Origin: Spirochaetota bacterium
GTDB lineage: Bacteria > Spirochaetota > Spirochaetia > Treponematales > UBA12059
Direction: 5' to 3'
Assembly (NCBI GenBank): GCA_029547205.1
Contig: JAKPPT010000020.1
Span: forward strand, 124,001-188,000
Length of the DNA: 64,000 nt
The translations under genes were made by a program, and so were the position numbers. Shown one piece after another: positions 18,205-25,702 of this stretch; position 1 is the first letter of the stretch, and every line of letters begins with the position of its first letter. The notes under the pieces were generated by a model. The model had not been told where the DNA came from. It did not search any database and saw only the letters and a list, made by a program, of their open reading frames with translations.

Positions 18205-19002
18205 ATGGATACAGATACTGCAATTCGCATAGTCATGTTAGGTGATGTTGTAGGTCAAAAAGCATGTGATACCGTCGCAGCAGCTTTGCAGTCGATTCGT
18301 AAAAAATTTAAGGCCGATTTTATCGTTATCAATGCTGAAAATGTTGATAACGGTGGGGGACTGAGCCCTAATGATGCGCGGCTCTTATTTGAATCGGGTG
18401 CTGATTGCATAACATCGGGTAATCATATTTGGGATAGAAAAGATTATGAGGATCTATTCGAACTCTCTGGAGTTTTGCGGCCAATTAATTATGCAGCGGA
18501 ACTACCAGGAAGCGGAGTTTTTATCTGTGAGCGAAATGATAAGATATTAGGTGTAATCAATGCACAGGGTATCCGTGATATGATACCAATTCTCAATCCA
18601 TTTGATTGTGTAAAAACTGCAGCTCAACAGCTCAAAGAAAAATATGCCACGAAAAATACTGCACTCCTGGTAGATTTTCACGCTGAATCATTCGGCGAAA
18701 AAGAAGCCCTGGCTTGGTACCTTGATGGAGATATTTCAGCATTTATTGGAACTCACACGCATGTTCAGACTGCAGATGAGAAAATCTTACCAAAAGGGAC
18801 TGGATATCTTGGTGATGTTGGCATGTGCGGAGTGCTTGACACGGTTATTGGGTTTAATGCTGATATATCAGTCGAGCGAGCACGGAATAATACTAATATT
18901 CCAATGACAGTAGCAGAAGGAAAGATATCACTGTGTGGGGTCTATCTGGAAATACAGGGGTTCGCCTGTAAAACAATCCAGCCTTTTGTACTGCCTGTAT
19001 AA
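18205..19002 (+). CDS. ymdB: YmdB-family metallophosphoesterase
   Basis: 265 residues, the normal size. Metal-binding motifs: MLGDVVGQ near the start, NAENVDNGGGLSP, TSGNHIWD, DFHAE and GTHTHVQTAD. The family (TIGR00282) hydrolyses 2',3'-cyclic nucleotides in Bacillus and is commonly located beside rny, as here. TATGAT (18188-18193) lies 11 bases before the ATG with no good ribosome site, so the mRNA leader is very short. Confidence 0.92.
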   Translation: MDTDTAIRIVMLGDVVGQKACDTVAAALQSIRKKFKADFIVINAENVDNGGGLSPNDARLLFESGADCITSGNHIWDRKDYEDLFELSGVLRPINYAAELPGSGVFICERNDKILGVINAQGIRDMIPILNPFDCVKTAAQQLKEKYATKNTALLVDFHAESFGEKEALAWYLDGDISAFIGTHTHVQTADEKILPKGTGYLGDVGMCGVLDTVIGFNADISVERARNNTNIPMTVAEGKISLCGVYLEIQGFACKTIQPFVLPV

Positions 19003-19021
19003 GATTGCCTGCTATAAATAA

Positions 19022-19049
19022 AAAAGACTACCTCGTGCGGTAGTCTTTT
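19022..19049. terminator. Bidirectional terminator between ymdB and rpmE
   Basis: AAAAGACTACC (19022-19032) pairs with GGTAGTCTTTT (19039-19049), with A and T tracts on both sides, so it can end both convergent transcripts. Confidence 0.88.
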
Positions 19050-19075
19050 CCGTATCAAGAACAAGAAAATAGGTC

Positions 19076-19279
19076 TTATTCCTTGATATTAAAGCGTTTG
19101 CGGAAGCGATCGATACGACCTGCAGTATCAACAAGTTTCTGTTTACCGGTAAAGAAAGGATGGCAGGCAGAACAGATTTCAACAGTGATATTTTTTGCAG
19201 TCGACCGGGTTTCGATAACATTTCCGCAGGCACAGGTAATAGTTGTAAGCTCGTACTTGGGATGTATGCCTTCTTTCAT
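19076..19279 (-). CDS. rpmE: Ribosomal protein bL31, zinc-binding form
   Basis: 67 residues starting [20 protein letters not shown]. Cys16, Cys18, Cys36 and Cys39 make it the C+ (zinc-holding) type, which acts as a zinc reserve in cells with Zur control. AAAGGAG precedes the ATG. It lies 20 bases after rho and is probably co-transcribed with it. Confidence 0.96.
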   Translation of the reverse strand: MKEGIHPKYELTTITCACGNVIETRSTAKNITVEICSACHPFFTGKQKLVDTAGRIDRFRKRFNIKE

Positions 19280-19299
19280 GCTGGTCTCCTTTGCTCGTA

Positions 19300-20976
19300 T
19301 TATTCATTGCCAAAACCGCCAAGTGGCGTGTTCATTGACTTAAGGAATGCCTCATTATTCTTTGTTTTCATCATCTTGTCAATAAGTAGCTCCATTATTT
19401 CTATATCATCCATTGGGGCGATGACTTTTCGGAGCACCCAGATTTTCTGGAGTTCCTCCTCGGTTAAGAGTAATTCTTCTTTTCGGGTGCCAGACTTTTT
19501 AATATTAATTGCAGGGAAGAGCCGCCTATCGGCAAGCCTTCTGTCAAGGTTGATTTCCATATTGCCGGTACCCTTGAACTCCTCGAAAATGACTTCATCC
19601 ATGCGTGATCCGGTATCAATGAGCGCTGTGGCAATAATCGTGAGTGATCCGCCATGTTCAATGTTGCGGGCAGCACCAAAGAACCGTTTCGGTTTATGGA
19701 GAGCGTTTGAATCGACACCACCCGAAAGAATCTTGCCAGATGTAGGCACTGTCTGATTGTATGCGCGGGCAAGTCGGGTAATAGAATCCAGTAATATAAC
19801 GACATGTCTTCCATGTTCGACGAGTCGCTTTGCCTTTTCAAGTACCATTTCTGCTACCTGCACATGCCGCGTTGCCTGTTCATCGAAGGTTGATGAAATC
19901 ACTTCGGCCTTAACAGTGCGTTCCATATCGGTAACTTCCTCTGGACGCTCATCAATCAGGAGAACTATGAGGTATGCTTCTGGATGATTGCGTGTTATTG
20001 CATTAGCAATCTTTTGCAGCAGGATGGTTTTACCAGTTTTAGGCGGTGACACAATCAATGCACGCTGACCCTTTCCAATAGGACAGAACAGGTTAATGAT
20101 ACGTGTCGATGTTTCCTCGGTTACTGTTTCCAGGTTATACCGCTCATTGGGATAGAGTGGCGTCAGGTTTTCAAAGGGAATTCGATTTTGTGCAACACTG
20201 GGGTCATCAAAATTGACCTGTTCCACACGGAGCATTGCAAAAAAACGTTCGCCCTCTTTAGGGCTGCGAATCTGACCGTAGACTGTATCGCCTGTTTTTA
20301 AATTAAAAAGCCTGATCTGGCTGGGGCTAATATAAATATCATCAGAGCCGGGGAGATAACTATTTTGCGGTGAACGAAGAAATCCATACCCATCGGGTAA
20401 TATTTCCAGCGATCCATATGCATAAATAATACCACCCTGCTCGGTATGCATTTTGAGTATCTGAAAAATAAGCTCCTGCTTTTTTAAGGTAATAGTATCT
20501 TCGTGAGAAATATTTAATTTTAAGGCAAGCTCACGCAATTCGATAAATGCCATGCTGGTAAGGTCATTGATAGAAAGTTTAGGTCTCGTCTCTTCATTGC
20601 GTGAATTATTGTCAGTGCTCTTAGTATGACTTGACTTTTGTGTTTTTGGTTGTATTGGAGAAAGAGGAAAATCTGCAAGAGGATCAACTGAAAGCGGGAC
20701 TCCTGTAGCTGTAAAAACTTCATCCTTATCTGAGGGAATGGGAGGAATTTCGGTTGTAGCTAGAATATCCAGTACCGGTTTTTCGCCGGAAACTTCTTCT
20801 TTTGATTTTCCTGATTTTCCTCCGTTAACACGGACAATACGCTTTTTTGCAGTTTTCTTACTTTGTACAATTTCTGCAGATTCTGATTGTTCAATACTGT
20901 TGGAATCTTCAGATTGACGGTTATCATGTGCAAATAACTCGTCGCTGGGGGAATGCAATTCCTCATCTTGTTCCAT
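19300..20976 (-). CDS. rho: Transcription termination factor Rho with N-terminal extension
   Basis: 558 residues. The first 140 residues are a charged, low-complexity extension absent from E. coli Rho (419 residues). Then come the Rho N-domain ([18 protein letters not shown]), the cold-shock-like RNA-binding domain ([16 protein letters not shown]) and the ATPase with SPPKTGKT, plus [20 protein letters not shown]. It unwinds RNA to end transcription. The promoter is visible upstream at 21120-21148. Confidence 0.96.
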   Translation of the reverse strand: MEQDEELHSPSDELFAHDNRQSEDSNSIEQSESAEIVQSKKTAKKRIVRVNGGKSGKSKEEVSGEKPVLDILATTEIPPIPSDKDEVFTATGVPLSVDPLADFPLSPIQPKTQKSSHTKSTDNNSRNEETRPKLSINDLTSMAFIELRELALKLNISHEDTITLKKQELIFQILKMHTEQGGIIYAYGSLEILPDGYGFLRSPQNSYLPGSDDIYISPSQIRLFNLKTGDTVYGQIRSPKEGERFFAMLRVEQVNFDDPSVAQNRIPFENLTPLYPNERYNLETVTEETSTRIINLFCPIGKGQRALIVSPPKTGKTILLQKIANAITRNHPEAYLIVLLIDERPEEVTDMERTVKAEVISSTFDEQATRHVQVAEMVLEKAKRLVEHGRHVVILLDSITRLARAYNQTVPTSGKILSGGVDSNALHKPKRFFGAARNIEHGGSLTIIATALIDTGSRMDEVIFEEFKGTGNMEINLDRRLADRRLFPAINIKKSGTRKEELLLTEEELQKIWVLRKVIAPMDDIEIMELLIDKMMKTKNNEAFLKSMNTPLGGFGNE

Positions 20977-21119
20977 TCTTTTTTCTCCATGGGTAAATTG
21001 AGCTTGTTTGTAAATCGTAATATATAAACCTGTTCAAGTAGGTCTGCCTGATTATTGTTTTATATGTGATCGTTTGGAATTGAATGCATCTCGACTGGAT
21101 TGATGTTCAATCTTACAAT

Positions 21120-21148
21120 ACGATACTCCTATAATAAAAAACTGTCAA
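21120..21148 (-). promoter_or_regulatory. rho promoter
   Basis: On the minus strand, TTGACA (complement of 21143-21148), a 17-base spacer and TATCGT (complement of 21120-21125). It predicts a leader of about 137 bases on rho mRNA, long enough for the autogenous attenuation known for rho in other bacteria; no specific element was recognised in it. Confidence 0.7.
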
Positions 21149-21157
21149 GTATAGATT

Positions 21158-21664
21158 TTATTCATCACTGATGATTATCAATAGTGCCTGTAATAGTTCC
21201 AGTGCTGATTGTTTTTGTATTGCAAGACGCGAACCTGTAAACTGGCACTTCCAGGTTTTTTTTCTGGGAATTCCTTGTGTAAGTATGTGATGCTGCACAT
21301 ACAGTGAAAACCACACTGTACCAACCGGTTTTGCGCTTGATCCTCCTTCGGGACCAGCTATGCCTGTAACTGCAAAAGCAATATCGGCATTGAATTTTTC
21401 TGCAGCACCAAGAGCCATTGCTTCAGCACAGTGCTCTGAAACTGCACCATAATGTTCAAGAATAGTTTCTGGAACACCTAAAAGGGCTATTTTTGCAGCA
21501 TTAGCGTAACTGACAATACTGCCCTTAAAAACTTGTGAACAACCAGGTATTTTTGTAAGTATTGAAGAAACCAATCCACCGGTACATGATTCTGCGCCAC
21601 AGAGCGTAATTTTTTTTTGAATGCAACGTGTTATAATTTTTTTTGCAAGAAGAGTTCCCGTCAC
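21158..21664 (-). CDS. pncC: CinA C-terminal-domain protein (NMN amidohydrolase, PncC type)
   Basis: 168 residues, one domain only. GAESCTGGLVSSILTKIPGCSQVFKGSIVSYAN and FAVTGIAGPEGGSSAKPVGTVWFSL are family signatures. PncC deamidates nicotinamide mononucleotide for NAD recycling. It lies 11 bases after the bactofilin gene. Confidence 0.9.
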   Translation of the reverse strand: MTGTLLAKKIITRCIQKKITLCGAESCTGGLVSSILTKIPGCSQVFKGSIVSYANAAKIALLGVPETILEHYGAVSEHCAEAMALGAAEKFNADIAFAVTGIAGPEGGSSAKPVGTVWFSLYVQHHILTQGIPRKKTWKCQFTGSRLAIQKQSALELLQALLIIISDE

Positions 21665-21675
21665 AGTGTGCTTTA

Positions 21676-22074
21676 TCAGGTAACAATGCCAGAATAATTG
21701 GCAAACGGGTCAAATGAATCGGCATCAGAAATCATCTCACAGTGTCCCTGAAACACAACATTATCAGAGATACGTAATCGGGTAGCTTTAATGTTTCCGT
21801 ATACTTTGGCATTTTCATGGAGTTCAACTCGATCGAGGGCTTCAAGATTGCCATGTATAACACCTGCTACAATTATATTGACAGCGGTAATTTTATTTGC
21901 AGTTACCTGTGCTTCTGTATCAATATAGAGACTGCCGCGAGATTGAATATCGCCTTCAAAAATACCGCGAATCATAAGGTCAGAGTCGAATTTTAACGTA
22001 CCTTTGAGGTGAGTTTCAGGACCGAGCACAGTATTGATATGAACTTTGCTTCTCGTTACAAGATTTTTTGCCAT
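21676..22074 (-). CDS. Bactofilin
   Basis: 132 residues. A central right-handed beta-helix of short repeats (IRGIFEGDIQSRGSLYI, ITAVNIIVAGVIHGNLEA, ELHENAKVYGNIKATRL) with short polar ends is the bactofilin pattern. These polymerising cytoskeletal proteins shape the cell or localise wall enzymes, including helical or curved cells. It is first of a pair with pncC. Confidence 0.9.
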   Translation of the reverse strand: MAKNLVTRSKVHINTVLGPETHLKGTLKFDSDLMIRGIFEGDIQSRGSLYIDTEAQVTANKITAVNIIVAGVIHGNLEALDRVELHENAKVYGNIKATRLRISDNVVFQGHCEMISDADSFDPFANYSGIVT

Positions 22075-22168
22075 TTTAGTCCTCGTTGTCTACTTGGTTG
22101 CAAACGTAATGTCAGCAGTATTGAGCATTGCTATCATCAAAAATTTTAAAAATTTAGTCAAGACAGGA

Positions 22169-22390
22169 TTATTTGTGTGTCATGACAAAAACACCATCCC
22201 ACTCTTCGTCTGGAGGGTTTTCAATATAATGTTGACAACGTTCCAGATACACTTTTGATGGACCATCAGCAGGGTCAATTGCCAGTGCCTCGGCAAAATA
22301 TTGTTTAGCTTTTTCAAACTCCATAAGCTTATAAAAACGTCGGCCTTCCGCAAATAACGCAAGCACCTTCTTTTTTTCTTCGGTTATCAT
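22169..22390 (-). CDS. Small TPR protein with WDGV tail
   Basis: 73 residues, essentially one and a half TPR units (GRRFYKLMEFEKAKQYFAEALAIDPADGPSKVYLERC) followed by HYIENPPDEEWDGVFVMTHK. From memory the same C-x-x-Y-x-x-x-P-P...WDGV ending closes many spirochaete adenylate cyclase and TPR proteins, so this looks like that C-terminal module encoded alone. A GGAGG site precedes the ATG. Function unknown; a protein-interaction role is inferred. Confidence 0.7.
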   Translation of the reverse strand: MITEEKKKVLALFAEGRRFYKLMEFEKAKQYFAEALAIDPADGPSKVYLERCQHYIENPPDEEWDGVFVMTHK

Positions 22391-22519
22391 ATAAACCTCC
22401 GCTGATAATAGCGAGCATTATGCACCACAGTGTGCTGACTATTACTATAGTAAGTATGCTATATAAAAAATGGTTTGACAATATTATTGTACGCGCTAAT
22501 TATCAATTAATTTTGTAAA

Positions 22520-22571
22520 TGCTCGAAAGTGAGCACTGTGCTCGAATTCGGGCATTTGCGATGCTCGAATT
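22520..22571 (+). promoter_or_regulatory. Tandem palindromic activator sites
   Basis: TGCTCGAA occurs three times (22520-22527, 22539-22546, 22562-22569). GAGCACTGTGCTC (22531-22543) is a perfect palindrome, and AATTCGGGCAT (22545-22555) faces ATGCTCGAATT (22561-22571) with one mismatch. They lie 145-195 bases before the predicted sigma-54 start, the usual place for enhancer-binding proteins. Confidence 0.55.
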
Positions 22572-22689
22572 TACTATTACTCAAGCATTCTACTGGCAAT
22601 ACCATGATGTATCATAAATTATCGATAATTATTTCTTTATTTGTTAACAAATTAAATAATAGTAATAACCGTGATTGAATTTAAATATT

Positions 22690-22704
22690 TGGCATGATCT
22701 TTGC
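22690..22704 (+). promoter_or_regulatory. Sigma-54 promoter of the sulfur uptake operon
   Basis: TGGCATGATCTTTGC keeps the invariant GG (-24) and GC (-12) separated by exactly ten bases and matches the TGGCAC-N5-TTGC consensus at all but one position. The start is expected near 22716, leaving a leader of about 100 bases. In that leader TGCCCT (22732-22737) pairs with AGGGCA (22757-22762) around a GACAG/CTGTC inner stem. Confidence 0.75.
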
Positions 22705-22817
22705 ATTGTATTGTTTTTGGTTTGCATAAAATGCCCTAAAAGACAGTCTGTCTCAAAGGGCAAGCTTTTGCAATGTGTAGCAGAAGCTAATCTACTTACT
22801 AGGTAAGGAGTCTAATT

Positions 22818-23045
22818 ATGGCAGAGAAAACTCTGGATTGTCTTGGCGAGGCGTGTCCCGTACCTCTCGTTAAAACACAGAAGGCAATGGAAAGCATGGC
22901 GGTAGGCGATGTGCTTATTGTTAATATCGATCATAGCTGTGCTATGAAGAATATACCAGACTGGGCACGTTCAGTCGGCCATGTAGTGGAAATAGAAGAA
23001 GTTGCAGAAGGCGAGTGGAACATTATCATTCAGAAAATGAAATAG
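22818..23045 (+). CDS. TusA/SirA-family sulfur carrier protein
   Basis: 75 residues with the CPxP motif (LDCLGEACPVPLVKTQ, Cys13) of TusA/YeeD proteins, which carry a persulfide sulfur. First gene of a four-gene unit with two YeeE/YedE membrane proteins and a thioredoxin-reductase-like flavoprotein. In the TsuA/TsuB thiosulfate uptake system a TusA-like partner is required next to the YeeE channel, so this is probably TsuB-like. AAGGAG precedes the ATG. Confidence 0.88.
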   Translation: MAEKTLDCLGEACPVPLVKTQKAMESMAVGDVLIVNIDHSCAMKNIPDWARSVGHVVEIEEVAEGEWNIIIQKMK

Positions 23046-23057
23046 GAAGGAGCTCTT

Positions 23058-23585
23058 ATGTCAGAGAAAAAGAAATATCAGTTTCATGAACTCTATTTGA
23101 AAAAAGAGTGGAGTTACCAGACTGGTGCAGTATTGCTTGCATTGTTCTCACTAGCACTTGTAATAGTCACTGGAAAATCATGGGGTGTTACCGGGCCTCT
23201 TGGTATGTGGGGCGGTTGGATACTTTCAAAACTTGGCATTGCTGTCGACACATGGGCTGGGTTTAAGGCAACACCAGTTGCAAGCTATGATATTTGGAAG
23301 GATCTTCCCGCTTTAACTAATATAGGTATTGTTGTCGGTGCATTACTAGCTGTGTTATTGGCAGCTCAATTTAAAATTAAAAAGCTCAAAAGCATTAAGA
23401 ATCTTTGGGCTGCAATTCTTGGCGGTTTGCTTATGGGAATTGGTGCACGAATTTCTCTTGGCTGTAATATAGGGGCATTTTTTACTGCATTGCCAGCATT
23501 CTCATTGCATGGCTGGATTTTCTGGATATCAATTTTTTCTGGTGCTGCAGTAGGCAGTAAACTGCTTGTCAAGTATTTTATGTAG
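23058..23585 (+). CDS. YeeE/YedE-family membrane protein, first half
   Basis: 175 residues with about four hydrophobic segments. The conserved cysteine motif GARISLGCNIGAFF (Cys136) is one of the cysteines that pass thiosulfate through YeeE. Full-length YeeE/TsuA has two such halves in one chain; here they are encoded by this and the next gene, nine bases apart. It might alternatively carry another sulfur or selenium species. Confidence 0.86.
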   Translation: MSEKKKYQFHELYLKKEWSYQTGAVLLALFSLALVIVTGKSWGVTGPLGMWGGWILSKLGIAVDTWAGFKATPVASYDIWKDLPALTNIGIVVGALLAVLLAAQFKIKKLKSIKNLWAAILGGLLMGIGARISLGCNIGAFFTALPAFSLHGWIFWISIFSGAAVGSKLLVKYFM

Positions 23586-23594
23586 GAGAAACAT

Positions 23595-24326
23595 ATGAGT
23601 GATACGACTATTACAATTAAACGTTCTACCCCTAAAGAAACACCTGAACAGCGCGCTCGAAAACGACTTATTCAATTTATTGCTTCTGGTGTTGTTCTTG
23701 TTTTATACATTCTTCTTGCTGCATTTGTCCAAACTAAAAACCCTCAGGGCGCTTTTATACTGCTTATTGGATTAGGGTTTGGTTATATTCTTCAGCGTTC
23801 ACGATTCTGTTTTACAGCATCAATGCGAGATCCAGTGCTTACTGGTTCAACATCGCTAACAAAAGCTGTAATCATTGCACTTGCGATCTCTTCTGTTGGA
23901 TATATGGCATTGCAAATGAAAGCAACAGGATTAAGCTTAGAAAAACTTGGAACTGATGCACTCAAAAGTGTTACACAACTTCCCGGTCATGTTCGCGATG
24001 CTGGTGTCCATACGGTACTGGGTGGATTTTTATTTGGTATTGGTGCGGTAATTGCTGGTGGTTGTGCTTCTGGTACTTTTATGCGCATGGGAGAAGGTTT
24101 TGTTCAGCAGTGGATAGTATTTATTTTCTTTATTATCGGTTCCGTTATCGGAATGGCTGTTCTTCCAGCTATTAAATCAGTTCCTTTCCTCTATCAGGCA
24201 ACTCCTGTTTATCTTCCAAAATTACTTGGAGGCTGGATACCAGCAATAATATTCCAATTTGGAATGCTATTTATTCTTTATATTATTGCTGACATTTATG
24301 GTAAGAAAAAATCTGGAGAACTGTAA
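23595..24326 (+). CDS. YeeE/YedE-family membrane protein, second half
   Basis: 243 residues with about six hydrophobic segments. Two family cysteines: LQRSRFCFTASMRD (Cys72) and VIAGGCASGTFMRMGEG (Cys157). Together with Cys136 of the preceding protein, three transport cysteines are present, as in the TsuA structure from Spirochaeta thermophila. The two gene products probably form one transporter. Confidence 0.86.
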   Translation: MSDTTITIKRSTPKETPEQRARKRLIQFIASGVVLVLYILLAAFVQTKNPQGAFILLIGLGFGYILQRSRFCFTASMRDPVLTGSTSLTKAVIIALAISSVGYMALQMKATGLSLEKLGTDALKSVTQLPGHVRDAGVHTVLGGFLFGIGAVIAGGCASGTFMRMGEGFVQQWIVFIFFIIGSVIGMAVLPAIKSVPFLYQATPVYLPKLLGGWIPAIIFQFGMLFILYIIADIYGKKKSGEL

Positions 24327-24331
24327 TAGTT

Positions 24332-25567
24332 ATGGAAAAGAAAATTGAGCACTATGATGTAGTTGTCATTGGTGGCGGTCCGGGTGGTATGACCGCTGCT
24401 CTATATGCAGGACGAGCTCGGTTGAAAACGCTATTGATAGAAAAATCGCTCATTGGTGGCATGGCAACATACACAAGTGAGATAGAAAACTATCCGGGTT
24501 TCCCAGAGCCAATAGATGGCATTGAACTCATGAAACTTTTTGACAAACAGTTCCGTCGTTTTGGTGTTGATGGTAAACTCACGGACGTCCAATCAGTTTC
24601 AGTTGAATGCAATACAAAAATTGTTTCAACATTCAGAACCGATTACCATGCAAAAGCTGTTATCATAGCAACAGGAAACAAACCGCGTCTTACTGGCGCA
24701 AAAAATGAGGAACGATTTCTTAATGACAAAGGAATATCATTTTGTGCTACCTGTGATGCTGCTCGAAATACTGGAAAACGCATAATGGTTATTGGTTCAG
24801 GAGACACGGCAATTGAAGAAGGAATGTTCCTAACAAAATTTGCGCGAGAAGTGCTCGTCTCTGTAATTCACAACGAAGGTATTATGGATGCTAATAAAGT
24901 AGCCCAGGAAAAAGCTCTTGCTAATCCTAAAATGAAGTTCATCTGGAATACCGTAGTTGAATCATTTGAAGGCGACGACATGCTCAAGCAGGTAGTGCTA
25001 AAGAACATTAAAACAGGTGAACTCATGCCCTATGATGTTGATACCTGTTTCCTTTTTATCGGGTATGTTCCTAACACTAAAATCTTTGAGGGTCTTGTTG
25101 AAATGACAAACCGCGGGTATATAAAAACCAATGAGAATATGGAAACATCACGAGAGGGTTTTTATGCGGTTGGAGATTGTAGAGATAAGACACTCAGGCA
25201 GGTAGCTACTGCAGTAGGTGATGGCGCTATAGCTGGTTTTATGGTGGAAAAATATGTAGAAGAACTTGAGTACCTTCAAAAAGAAATTTTTGAGGCAAAC
25301 GGTCTTATCATGGCGTTTATATACAATGCTGTGGAAGCTGTTGACAGAGAATATCTTGCTCGGATCGAGCAAATACAAAAATTATATTCTGAAAAAGTAC
25401 AGCTGCGCCGCATTGATATTTATAAATCTGACCGCATAGCCTGTAAACTTTCATATACAAAAACACCATCACTTATTTTTATGAAAAATGGGAACATTCT
25501 TGAAAATATAACCGATTTATCTAATCTTGATGCAAAAGTTGCTGAAGCGGTTAAACAATACAGCTAA
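24332..25567 (+). CDS. Thioredoxin-reductase-like flavoprotein fused to a redox-dead thioredoxin fold
   Basis: 411 residues. Residues 1-310 are a complete thioredoxin reductase: GGGPGGMTAALYAGRA for FAD, CATC at 138-141, GSGDTA for NAD(P) and GYVPNT. Residues 318-411 look like a thioredoxin domain: strand-helix pattern and a TPSLIF loop (Pro379, the cis-proline place) are kept, but where WCGPC should be the sequence is FIYNAVEAV (about 329-337), with no CxxC. Last gene of the sulfur operon, probably reducing the imported thiosulfate or the persulfide carrier. Confidence 0.82.
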   Translation: MEKKIEHYDVVVIGGGPGGMTAALYAGRARLKTLLIEKSLIGGMATYTSEIENYPGFPEPIDGIELMKLFDKQFRRFGVDGKLTDVQSVSVECNTKIVSTFRTDYHAKAVIIATGNKPRLTGAKNEERFLNDKGISFCATCDAARNTGKRIMVIGSGDTAIEEGMFLTKFAREVLVSVIHNEGIMDANKVAQEKALANPKMKFIWNTVVESFEGDDMLKQVVLKNIKTGELMPYDVDTCFLFIGYVPNTKIFEGLVEMTNRGYIKTNENMETSREGFYAVGDCRDKTLRQVATAVGDGAIAGFMVEKYVEELEYLQKEIFEANGLIMAFIYNAVEAVDREYLARIEQIQKLYSEKVQLRRIDIYKSDRIACKLSYTKTPSLIFMKNGNILENITDLSNLDAKVAEAVKQYS

Positions 25568-25582
25568 TAGAAGTAAAACCGT

Positions 25583-25613
25583 AAAAGGACTGCCACAATG
25601 TGGTAGTCCTTTT
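25583..25613 (+). terminator. Terminator of the sulfur operon
   Basis: AAAAGGACTGCCA (25583-25595) pairs with TGGTAGTCCTTTT (25601-25613) around a five-base loop, with one G-T pair. Confidence 0.9.
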
Positions 25614-25618
25614 AGCTG

Positions 25619-25702
25619 GTGCGCCTAGCATGGCACAGCACAGGCAAAAAGGCGGTGTGAGTGATCGGCGGTTGCAAGCTCGCTTGCAGCTCGATAGCAT
25701 AG
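25619..25702 (+). mobile_element. Possible second group II intron 5'-end remnant
   Basis: Five bases after a terminator the sequence GTGCGCCTAGCATGGCACAGC begins, like the GUGCG start of bacterial group II introns and sharing GCGCCTA and GCA with the element at 10546. A GCAAGC/GCTTGC hairpin follows at about 25672. There is no reverse transcriptase and no recognisable domain V. Tentative. Confidence 0.22.
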
